A stretch of 7,954 nt of DNA from Clostridia bacterium (GTDB lineage Bacteria > Bacillota > Clostridia > Oscillospirales > CAG-272), in NCBI GenBank assembly GCA_017457465.1, contig JAFTHJ010000199.1:1-7954 (forward strand), given 5' to 3'. Below are positions 1 through 7,066 of this stretch, piece by piece; the stretch's first letter is position 1, and every line of letters begins with the position of its first letter. Under the pieces are notes generated by a model that saw nothing but the letters and a program-made list of their open reading frames with translations, ran no database searches and was not told the DNA's origin. A program made the translations under genes and the position numbers.

Positions 1-3000
1 GCCTATCACGGTATCCTCTACCGCGATATCCGAGTCGCCAAAGCTTACTTCGGGCTTAACAATTACGATCTCGCCGTAGCTGTCATCGTAAGAGCTATCG
101 GAATCTTCAGTGGCTATCTGGCAGTTGTAGTGGTAGTATACTGTCTCGTAATCACAGTACTGACATCTTGCTAGCGAAACATATCCGCCACTAGCGCATC
201 CAAGCTCGGATGCATCTATATGGTCTTCCTCTGTAGTAATTGTGTTATGGTGAGATCTGTATTCACGGTTTATTTCCTCACCGCATACAGTACACTTCTC
301 TATGAGGTAAATACCCTGATTACAGTCTTGGATTTCGGTCGCAAACTCCCAGGTCTTTTCAATATTGGGATGAACATCGTCAACGTACGTTTCAACATTG
401 CCCTCGGAATCGGTATATGTTACCTTGATTGAACAGGATTCACCCTCGATTATCTCGTAGGCGTAGGTCTCGCTGTAGCTGTCAACAAGCTCACCGTTTA
501 TGTCATATTCTCCTGCCTTGTTGGATACTATGAAGTTTTTCTCGTATCCACCGGGAAGAGTTATCGTGGTATACTCTTCTTCCTCAAAGCCCATAAGCTG
601 CTTCTCGCCGCCGATATAGTAGTAGAGCGCAGCGTAGAAATATTCCACCTCGCCCTCTTCGGTATATCTTTCGATATTCTCCTCAAGAGATGCGGGATTA
701 CCCTTACTGTCGTAGGTAAATTCGTTTTCCTCAAATCCGACAGGAATATATTCGCCGTCCTCGGTTATCTTGTATTCAGCGCGCTGAATCTCCTTCTCAA
801 CGATAACGAACTCTGTTCCCTTATCGTCAAGCGCGAGTTCTGTTACAGAGGTATACTCGTAAGGAACATCCTCGGCGAGATACTTCATAGTTTCGGTAGA
901 GCGTAAGAATACCTTTCCGCACTCGGTACAAGCACGTACTCCGATTTCGGAGAAGATAAGATTTTCCTCGTCAACGGATTCTGTCCACTCGGTCTTATAG
1001 TTGTGAGACTCAACGAAGTTCACAACTACCGCGGTATACTGCTTACCCCACGCTTCGCTGCCAAAGGTGTAGGTATACTCGTATGCTACGTAACATCCGT
1101 CCTCTATAAGACGTACATCACGGACATAGCTAAATCCGCAGTCAACACATACAAAGGTCTCCGCATAGTGAGGATATCCCTCATCATCGACGTACTCTTT
1201 CTCTGTTGTCCTGAATTTACATCCGTAGAATTCAATATTAACGTCACCCTCGTTACAGATAACGCAGCTTCTTACCCACACGTTTCCTGCAACGCCGATA
1301 TCAGCGAAATCGTTATATTCATACGTATGACTATCTTTTATCTCTTTCAGTACAACCTGCTCACAGTTCGGGCAAGTGTAGATAACCTCAACTCCGTCAT
1401 TACAGGAATGAGCGCTATCGTTTACAAACTTATAGCTCTTGTCACAGTCTTCAAGCTCGAGATGTACGCAATCGGACTGCTCTTTGCCGCAGACCTCGCA
1501 CTTACCGTCAACATACTTGTGGTCAGCGAGTTCAAGCTCCTCTTCCTCGGTGGAATCACAAGCTGTACACTTGTATATCTTCTTTCCGTTGACCTCACAG
1601 GTTGAGTCAACAGTCTCGTAAAGCTCATAGTTGTGTCCCTTGGGTGCTATTTCCTTCTCGTAAGAGGAATCACAAGCGGTACACTTATAAACATCAGCTC
1701 CCGACTTATCACAGGTAGGCTCTATTGTCTCATAATGCTCATAGTTGTGTCCCTTGGGCGCTATTTCCTTCTCGTAAGAGGAATCACAAGCGATACACTT
1801 ATAAATATCTGCTCCCGCCTTATCACAGGTAGGCTCTATTGTCTCATAATGCTCGTAGTTATGTCCCTTGGGTGCTATTTCCTTCTCGTAAGAGGAATCA
1901 CAAGCGATACACTTATAAATATCTGCTCCCGCCTTATCGCAGGTAGGCTCTATTGTCTTGTAAAGCTCGTGGCTGTGTCCCTTTGCCTCGAGAACCTTGG
2001 TTGCCTCGTCGCCGCATCCCGCGCACTTAACGGTTATATATCCGTCATCCTCGCAGGTAGGCTCAACGGTCTCAACGGTTGCGTATCTATGACCTGTAGC
2101 ATCAACTATATTAGTGCGTTCAATCTCGGTTTCGCAGATTCTGCAGTAACGAAGTGTATATCCCTCGCCCTCACAGGTAGGAGCAACTACCTTTGTTGCT
2201 TCCTTGTGGAAGCCGTCTCCGTGAGGAATGGTCTCTGTCTTGGTCTCTCCGCATACAGAGCATATCCACTTATCGTAACCGTCATCGGTACAGGTTGCCG
2301 CCTTATGCTCGGCATTCTTCCAGGTGTGGTCGCCATGCTCTACTATATCACGGTTTTCAACGATTCCGCAGAAGTTACATACATATTCGGTATAACCGTT
2401 CTCAATACAGGTAGGAGCGTGAACCTCACCCTGATAGAACTTATGCTCGCACGCCTTTCCGCACTCGGAGCATTCGCCCTTCTCGGTCATATTGTGCTCA
2501 CCTGTAGCAGCCGCACCCGCAGCGTTACATACGGTACAGGTCTGTCCCTTGCTACAAGTGGGAGCTTCTATATCCCAAACGTGGTCCACTGTGGGAGTAG
2601 GATTGATGTTTTCAAAGCGCTGTCCGCAATGCTCACAGCTCTGTGCCGTGTATCCCTCGGAGATACAGGTCGGCTCAACTACCTTTGTTATAATGCTGTG
2701 TCCCTTTGCATTGACGCGGTTGGTAACATAGCTTACGCCACACTCGGAGCATACGTGCTTGGTGTAGCCCTCTGATGTACAGGTAGCCTCAACAGTCTCG
2801 CTTACATAGCTGTGGCTGGACTTGGGAATAGCTACCTTATAGGTATGCGCCTCGTTGCTCTCGCAGACATAGAGAATATAACCTGCTTCGGAGCAAGTAG
2901 CCTCGACGGTCTTGCTCTCTGTCCACTTATGTCCGACAGCAGCAGTTACCGTGTAGTAAACAAGGCGACATCTGTCACAGGAGTGCTCTGTCTTACCCGC

Positions 3001-3330
3001 GGTATCACAGGTAGCTTCAGAAATCACATTGTGAGTCCAGTTGTGTCCGAGAGCGGGAGTTGTCTCGTTCTTGATTACCTCTCCGCAACGGGTACATACA
3101 ACCTTTACATAACCGCCAACGAGGCAGTTAGCTTCCTGAATAATTGTCTTTTCAAGGTGCTTTCCGTCACGCTCACAACGCTGTGCGGGAGTGAGCTTTG
3201 TAACGGTATAGTATGAGAAGTGGTCGGTCTCGAATACCGCATATCCCTGATCGCCGATAACAACATAAGTTGCTCCGTCTACAGTAGAAACCTCTCCGTT
3301 GTCATCAATATACCAGATGGTAAGGTTTTC
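1..3330 (-). CDS. Giant cysteine-rich repeat lipoprotein, continuation in the +1 frame (C-terminus off the left edge)
   Basis: This frame has no stop across all 1110 codons and runs off the window edge. It has no convincing start of its own. It opens in mid-domain (ENLTIWYIDDNGEV, ending TDHFSYYTV), directly completing the domain begun in the upstream frame, so it is read here as the rest of the same protein (residues 1167 to at least 2276). After the domain come about sixteen Cys repeats (3159-1465) of the C-x2-C type, including three almost identical 38-residue units. From 1464 to 1 (residues 1789-2276) the sequence is less regular, acidic and rich in alternating Tyr/Val/Glu. It keeps scattered C-x2-C pairs (CPNC, CVIC, CVDC, CTEC, CTVC, CQYC). 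A TTG at 3351 could in principle start it separately, but no good ribosome binding site precedes it. Function unknown. Confidence 0.82.
1465..3159 (-). repeat. About sixteen Cys/His protein repeats with a C-x2-C core (second block)
   Basis: In the downstream frame the same unit type returns: CTRCG, CDRCR, CSECG, CEHCG, CTVCN, CNFCG, CSVCG, CRICE, CAGCG, CIACD (twice), CTACD and so on. Units average 38 residues. Two are very short (HNMTEKGECSECG, and the last one around CEVCG). One lacks the CxxC pair (YVCESNEAH). The presence of the same repeat family on both sides of the frameshift supports a single gene. Confidence 0.85.
1624..1965 (-). repeat. Three nearly identical 114-bp tandem copies (38 residues each)
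   Basis: Copies at 1624-1737, 1738-1851 and 1852-1965. By direct comparison the first two differ at 5 positions and the second and third at 7. Each encodes one Cys repeat (IEPTCDK[AS]GAD, then YKC[IT]ACDSSYEKEIAPKG). A diverged fourth copy follows on the protein level (YETVDSTCEVNGKKIYKCTAC). The high identity, unlike the other repeats of the gene, points to recent duplication. Confidence 0.95.
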
Positions 3331-3595
3331 AGGGGTCGTCGCCGTCCTCAAGTGTGTAAGGTATACGAACTGTAACCTTACCGTCAAAGTCGCTTATCTT
3401 GTTGTTCTCATCTCCGCCTATCAACATAGTAAGGTCGTAGATGGGAGCGTTGCCGATATATTCGAGCTGACCTGCGTCACTGACGAGGTCATTTCTGTCA
3501 GCACCCTCGATCTTGTTAACCGAAACGGTGATATCATCAGTTGCGGTAATTCCCTCGAGCTGTGTCTTGGTAGCGTCATCAAGCTCTATCTCGGT
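3202..3595 (-). other. Beta-rich domain between the repeat arrays, spanning the frameshift
   Basis: Translated across the shift, this stretch runs from TEIELDD through VTVRIPYTLEDGDDP, then ENLTIWYIDDNGEV, and closes with FETDHFSYYTV. The pattern 'V-x-[IL]-PYTL-x-(E)-G-x-[DN]P-x-N-[LI]-x-[VI][WY]Y[VI](D)DD-G ... F-x-T-x-HFSYY' is one I recognise as a recurrent beta-sandwich-like module in surface proteins of Clostridia; I do not give it a family name. It separates the first repeat block (ending about residue 1054) from the second (starting about residue 1224). The first half lies in one frame and the second half in the other. Confidence 0.6.
3328..3337 (-). other. +1 frameshift site: GAC CCC TGA, between the two halves of the giant gene
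   Basis: On the minus strand the upstream frame reads GAC GAC CCC TGA. Skipping the T after CCC gives GAC GAC CCC then GAA AAC CTT; equally, removing one C from the CCCC run gives DDPENL. Either way a conserved-looking domain becomes continuous. CCC followed by U at a stop is a known +1 slip context (proline tRNA slipping on CCC-U in Listeria phage PSA; CUU-UGA in prfB; UCC-UGA in eukaryotic antizyme). A GAGG lies 11 bases upstream of CCC, farther than the 3 bases seen in prfB. An indel or base-calling error in the short C run is at least as likely as recoding. Confidence 0.85.
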
Positions 3596-6500
3596 TCCGC
3601 CGAGGTTAACTCCGCCCGACGCGTTAAGGTCACTCGCGCCGACATTCGCCGAGTTACCGTCACTGTGCACTACAGTCTTATCCTCGCCACAAGCAGAACA
3701 CTCATAGGTCTTGGTGGTCGCTGTCGAAGACATCTCTACCCAAGTGTGTCCCGAAGCCTCGGAGTATTCAACAGTTGCGTTCTCGGCAGGCTGACCACCG
3801 CAAACGGTACACTTATATGTCTTGATACCGGGCACGGTACAGGTTGCCGCTTGAGTTATCGTTGCCTGATAGGAGTGCTTCTCGTAGGAAGCTGATGTTT
3901 CGGTAATTGTTTCTCCGCAGTTATAGTTAAGACAGGTCGTGCTGCTTACCTTTACATAGGTACACTTGCCGTCTATACACTGTTCGGTCTCTGTCCATAC
4001 AGCGCCCTCGGTGTTGTGTCCTGTCGCGCTGATATCATCTGTATAGGAATCTCCGCAGGTACCGCAGGTATATGTCATAACGCCCTTTACGGTACAGGTG
4101 GGAGCAGTCGTCTCTACTCCGACATAATTATGGTCGCCCGTAGCGGCAGCGCCGGTAGCTCCGCACGCGCACTTCTCGGGTTCAGCACAGGTTGCGGCGC
4201 TGAAGCTATGTCCGTTTTCCGCAACGAAGTCGTGCTTCTCCTCCGCGTCGCAGTTATCACACTCCCAGAGAGTGTATCCCTGCTCGGTACAGGTTGGAGC
4301 AAAGGTAGTCTTGCTCCAGCTGTGTCCCTGCGCGGTCTCACCCGCAACTGTGTATGTGTCTCCGCATACGCAGGTGTAGGTTATATATCCGTCAACCGTA
4401 CAGGTTGCGGGAGTCGTAACCGAGCTATGGTTATGGTCCGTGGTAGGTATAGTCTCGGTGTTTTCATAGTCACATCTCGAGCAGCTTATCTTCTTCGTTC
4501 CCGTATTCTTACAGTCCGCGGGAGTCAGAGTCTGCTCCTGATAATCGTGACCGAGCTTGGTTGTGGGATTGATATTCTCGATATATCCACACGCACGGCA
4601 CTTATGCTCTGTGTATCCGTCCTCCTCGCAGGTAGCCGCGATAACATTATCATCAAAGACAAGGTGTCCTGTTGCGGGAACCTCGGAATCGGTGTAGTTA
4701 TCACCGCACTCGGAGCAGGTATGCTTGGTGTAACCAACTGTCAGACACTTGGGCTCAACTATCTCATCAACATAGCTATGTCCCTGTGCTATGATAGGTG
4801 TATTTATAGTATCTCCGCAGACCGTACATTCCTCTGTCTTGACACCGTCAACCGTACAGGTTGCCGCCGTGAAGCCTATCTGAACGTGGTTGTGTCCGGT
4901 AAGTTCTCCATACTCAAATGTCTCACTCAAGGCATTATCGTGTGCGCCGCACTTACAAGACTTATAGTAACGTGCTCTTGTCTCGCAGGTAGCGTCACTT
5001 GCGAAATATCTGGGGTCAACAACCTCTCTGTCGTAGGTGTGAGCTATAGGCTCACCGTCCTCAAAGGTTGCACTCAAATCGGCATCGAACGCACCGCACT
5101 CGCAGGACTTATAATATCTGGCAGCAGCGGTACAGGTAGCCTCACTTGCGAGGTATCCGGCGTCAACTACTTCCTTATTGTAGGTATGAGCTATGGGGTT
5201 GCCATTCTCAAATGTCTCACTGTCGTAACGGTCAAACTCGCCGCACTTACAAGACTTGTAGTATACAGCGGCTGCCGTACAGGTTGCTTCGCTCTTGAGA
5301 TACTTGTCAGCAACAACAGTCTTGTCATAGACGTGGGGGAGAAGCTCTCCGCCGCTGAAGGTTGCGCTCAAAGCGGTATCAAACTCGCCGCACTCACAGG
5401 ACTTATAGTAAGTAGCCAACTCGGTACAGGTAGCCTCACTCGCGAGATATCTTGCGTCAACTACTTCCTTGTTGTATACGTGAGCGAGAAGTTCGCCGTA
5501 TTCAAAGGTTGCGCTTCCCTTCGCGCCGCACTTACAGGACTTGTAATATACAGCCAACTCGGTGCAGCTTGCGGGAGTCTTGAGATATTCGCTCGAAACT
5601 ATTTCCTTGTCATAGGTGTGAGGAAGCATTTCTCCGCTCTTGAATGTATCGCTCAAAGCCGCGTCGAAATTACCGCACTTACAGGACTTGTAATATACAG
5701 CCTTTTCCGTACAGGTAGCTTCGCTCTTAAGGAACTTCGCGTCAACTACTCTCTGGTCATAGTTGTGAGGATTGAGCTCGGTACCACGGAAGGTATCGCT
5801 TCCCTTCTCGCCGCACTTACAGGACTTGTAGTATACAGCCGCCTCGGTGCAGCTTGCGGGAGTCTTGATATACTTGGTGGCCGCAACCTCTCTGTCGTAT
5901 ACGTGAGGTGCCTTGTCGCCATTCTCAAAGGTTCCGCTCGCGCTCGTATCGAACGCGCCGCACTTACAAGACTTGTAGTATACAGCCGCGGAATCGCAGT
6001 CAGCCTCGCTCTTGAGGAACTTTGCGTCAACGACCGCTCTGTCGTATACGTGAGGTGCGAATTCGCCGCTCTCAAAGGTCTCGCTTGTAAGCGCGTCAAA
6101 CGCGCCACACGTACAAGACTTGTAGTATACAGCCTTCTCGGTGCAGGTTGCTTCACTCTTGAGATACTTGGGAGCCACTACCGACTCACCGTATGTGTGA
6201 GGTACAGTCGCTCCGCTCTCAAAGGTCTCGCTCGTCTCGGCATCAAACGCGCCGCACTCGCAGGACTTGTAATATACAGCCTTTGCCGTACAGGTCGCTT
6301 CGCTCTTGAGGTACTTCGCGTCAACGACCTCTTTGTCGTATGTATGGGAAGGTGTTCCGCTCTCAAAGGTTTCGGTTCCCTTCTCGCCGCACTTACAGGA
6401 CTTGTAGTACACAGCCTTCTCGGTACAGCTTCCTTCTTCCTTCAGATAAGCCACATCTTCCTTTTCAACGTCAAAGGTATGGGCTATCTTCGCAACCGTA

Positions 6501-6829
6501 CGTGTTTCGGTATGCTCGGAGTCGCGAGAGCAAACTCTCGTCTCCTCACCGTCCTCGGTACAGGTTGCCGCCTTTGTTACACTCCACTCACCGAAATCGT
6601 GAGAAAGCGCCGCAATGGCTTCCTTTTCTGTTTCGTCGCATTCCGAGCAGACTCTCTGCTTCTCTCCGTCTTCCTCACAGGAAGCTTCGGTTATCACAGA
6701 CCAGTCGCTCCATGTGTGCTCGCATTCAACGTTTGCGTCAGTCTCGTCGCAGGAATTCAGCGCGAAAAGCGTGAACAGCGCGAAAGCCAAACACAAAATG
6801 CGAATCCACATTTTTTTGGTGTTACTCAT
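3329..6829 (-). CDS. Giant cysteine-rich repeat lipoprotein, N-terminal part (frame ends at CCC-TGA)
   Basis: Exported, probably membrane-anchored surface protein of unknown function; 1166 residues to the TGA. I chose the ATG at 6829 because a GGAGG lies 8 bases upstream; the in-frame ATGs at 6856, 6844 and 6835 overlap or precede that site. Residues 1-27 form a lipoprotein signal: lysines, a hydrophobic stretch, then the lipobox LNSC with Cys27. Residues about 35-116 hold two diverged Cys repeats. Residues 117-645 hold eleven repeats of 44-49 residues with H-[TVN]-Y-[DN], ATC and YYKSC[KE]CG. Residues 646 to about 1054 hold about eleven shorter repeats (ATC, YxCxxCG, GH). Residues about 1079-1166 start a beta-rich domain that is cut mid-domain by the stop and continues in the next frame. 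Conserved Cys and His in each unit suggest metal binding or disulfides (inference). No enzymatic motif was seen. I recognise the repeat style from gut Firmicutes but not the gene. Confidence 0.88.
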   Translation of the reverse strand: MSNTKKMWIRILCLAFALFTLFALNSCDETDANVECEHTWSDWSVITEASCEEDGEKQRVCSECDETEKEAIAALSHDFGEWSVTKAATCTEDGEETRVCSRDSEHTETRTVAKIAHTFDVEKEDVAYLKEEGSCTEKAVYYKSCKCGEKGTETFESGTPSHTYDKEVVDAKYLKSEATCTAKAVYYKSCECGAFDAETSETFESGATVPHTYGESVVAPKYLKSEATCTEKAVYYKSCTCGAFDALTSETFESGEFAPHVYDRAVVDAKFLKSEADCDSAAVYYKSCKCGAFDTSASGTFENGDKAPHVYDREVAATKYIKTPASCTEAAVYYKSCKCGEKGSDTFRGTELNPHNYDQRVVDAKFLKSEATCTEKAVYYKSCKCGNFDAALSDTFKSGEMLPHTYDKEIVSSEYLKTPASCTELAVYYKSCKCGAKGSATFEYGELLAHVYNKEVVDARYLASEATCTELATYYKSCECGEFDTALSATFSGGELLPHVYDKTVVADKYLKSEATCTAAAVYYKSCKCGEFDRYDSETFENGNPIAHTYNKEVVDAGYLASEATCTAAARYYKSCECGAFDADLSATFEDGEPIAHTYDREVVDPRYFASDATCETRARYYKSCKCGAHDNALSETFEYGELTGHNHVQIGFTAATCTVDGVKTEECTVCGDTINTPIIAQGHSYVDEIVEPKCLTVGYTKHTCSECGDNYTDSEVPATGHLVFDDNVIAATCEEDGYTEHKCRACGYIENINPTTKLGHDYQEQTLTPADCKNTGTKKISCSRCDYENTETIPTTDHNHSSVTTPATCTVDGYITYTCVCGDTYTVAGETAQGHSWSKTTFAPTCTEQGYTLWECDNCDAEEKHDFVAENGHSFSAATCAEPEKCACGATGAAATGDHNYVGVETTAPTCTVKGVMTYTCGTCGDSYTDDISATGHNTEGAVWTETEQCIDGKCTYVKVSSTTCLNYNCGETITETSASYEKHSYQATITQAATCTVPGIKTYKCTVCGGQPAENATVEYSEASGHTWVEMSSTATTKTYECSACGEDKTVVHSDGNSANVGASDLNASGGVNLGGTEIELDDATKTQLEGITATDDITVSVNKIEGADRNDLVSDAGQLEYIGNAPIYDLTMLIGGDENNKISDFDGKVTVRIPYTLEDGDDP
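3660..4894 (-). repeat. About eleven Cys/His protein repeats with a C-x2-C core (first block)
   Basis: Residues 646 to about 1054 hold units of roughly 26-47 residues with the pattern 'H ... A-[TP]-x-C-T-x-x-G-[YVI]-x-x-Y-x-C-x2-C-G ... GH'. Typical cores are CTVCG, CSECG, CRACG, CSRCD, CDNCD and CGTCG. One unit is shortened (4133-4210, core KCACG followed by AAATGD). One is expanded, with extra Cys (core NYNCG). Each unit offers up to three Cys and one His as metal ligands or disulfide partners. Confidence 0.85.
4895..6481 (-). repeat. Eleven tandem protein repeats of 44-49 residues with a C-x-C core
   Basis: Residues 117-645 consist of eleven back-to-back units beginning H-[TVN]-[YF]-[DGN] and running through V-x-x-x-[YF]-[LIF], a single Cys in 'A-[TSD]-C', then YYKSC[KE]CG (CTCG once), then a variable acidic tail often ending 'TFE-x-G'. 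Units come in a shorter type (CGEKG or CGAKG; units 1, 5, 7) and a longer type (CGAFD, CGEFD and similar). Every unit keeps three Cys and the leading His. At DNA level the copies have drifted, so the array is old compared with the 114-bp array. Confidence 0.9.
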
Positions 6830-6837
6830 TATCATTA

Positions 6838-6842
6838 CCTCC
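6838..6842 (-). promoter_or_regulatory. Ribosome binding site of the giant lipoprotein gene
   Basis: GGAGG on the minus strand, 8 bases before the ATG at 6829. It decides the start: the upstream in-frame ATGs at 6844 and 6856 overlap or precede it, and the one at 6835 is only 2 bases away. Confidence 0.85.
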
Positions 6843-6864
6843 ATAATGTAATCCATGAATAATT

Positions 6865-6892
6865 TTACCGCATAACGGGAATTATGCGGTAA
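6865..6892 (-). promoter_or_regulatory. Perfect 11-bp hairpin in the leader of the giant lipoprotein gene
   Basis: TTACCGCATAA and TTATGCGGTAA flank a 6-base loop. The hairpin lies between the predicted transcription start (about 6911) and the ribosome binding site, 22 bases upstream of GGAGG. No run of U follows on the minus strand, so it is not a standard terminator. It may stabilise the mRNA or bind a regulator (inference). Confidence 0.75.
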
Positions 6893-6917
6893 TAGATTTT
6901 ATGAGTCGCTGATACAT

Positions 6918-6946
6918 AGTTTACTACTATAACTATATTTTGTCAA
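6918..6946 (-). promoter_or_regulatory. Promoter of the giant lipoprotein gene
   Basis: Minus strand: TTGACA (6946-6941), 17-base spacer, TAAACT (6923-6918). The -35 is perfect and the -10 matches 4 of 6. It predicts a start near 6911 and a leader of about 80 bases. No other comparable pair was seen between the two genes. Confidence 0.6.
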
Positions 6947-6958
6947 TAGATTTTCTCC

Positions 6959-6970
6959 ATTGTTAACAAT
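6959..6970. promoter_or_regulatory. 12-bp perfect palindrome ATTGTTAACAAT just upstream of the promoter
   Basis: It lies 12 bases upstream of the -35 box of the giant gene, in AT-rich DNA. The position suits an activator or repressor site, but a palindrome this short can occur by chance. Confidence 0.3.
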
Positions 6971-7066
6971 TTTTGTGAAAATGCAAAATTGAGAGAGATT
7001 TTTTTGAACAATATTGATAAATAGCACAAACAACTTACATATGATTATATAATATCATCCGTGATT

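Noticed and set aside
1624..1965. Regular direct repeats considered as a CRISPR array
   Set aside because: The 114-bp copies abut without unique spacers, keep the reading frame and encode the Cys repeat.
1003..3216. Three plus-strand open frames of 134-380 codons in the left half
   Set aside because: They are shadows of the minus-strand repeats for the same codon-bias reason; the apparent repeats in them are the complement of the Cys repeats.
3349..3351. TTG considered as an independent start for the downstream half of the giant gene
   Set aside because: No good ribosome binding site precedes it, and starting there would begin translation inside a beta domain with no export signal.
4895..6481. 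C-x-C and C-x2-C repeats considered as nucleic-acid-binding zinc fingers
   Set aside because: The protein has a lipoprotein signal and is predicted to be outside the membrane, the repeats are acidic, and classical finger spacing is absent.
4016..6862. A 948-codon open frame on the plus strand opposite the giant gene
   Set aside because: It is codon-aligned with the minus-strand gene and stays open because that gene avoids TTA, CTA and TCA codons (only six such codons occur in the 1110 codons of 1-3330). Its translation has no domain-like features and no ribosome binding site was seen. The repeat logic, signal peptide and promoter all belong to the minus strand.
6865..6892. Leader hairpin considered as an intrinsic terminator of the acetyltransferase gene or as a riboswitch
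   Set aside because: On the minus strand the stem is followed by AATTATTC rather than a U run, and the leader is too short and simple for any riboswitch class I can recognise.
7041..7058. AT-only imperfect inverted repeat just after the acetyltransferase stop, considered as a terminator
   Set aside because: Arms are only five pairs (ATGAT/ATCAT), the centre mispairs, there is no GC stem and no following U run. No convincing terminator was found for this gene.
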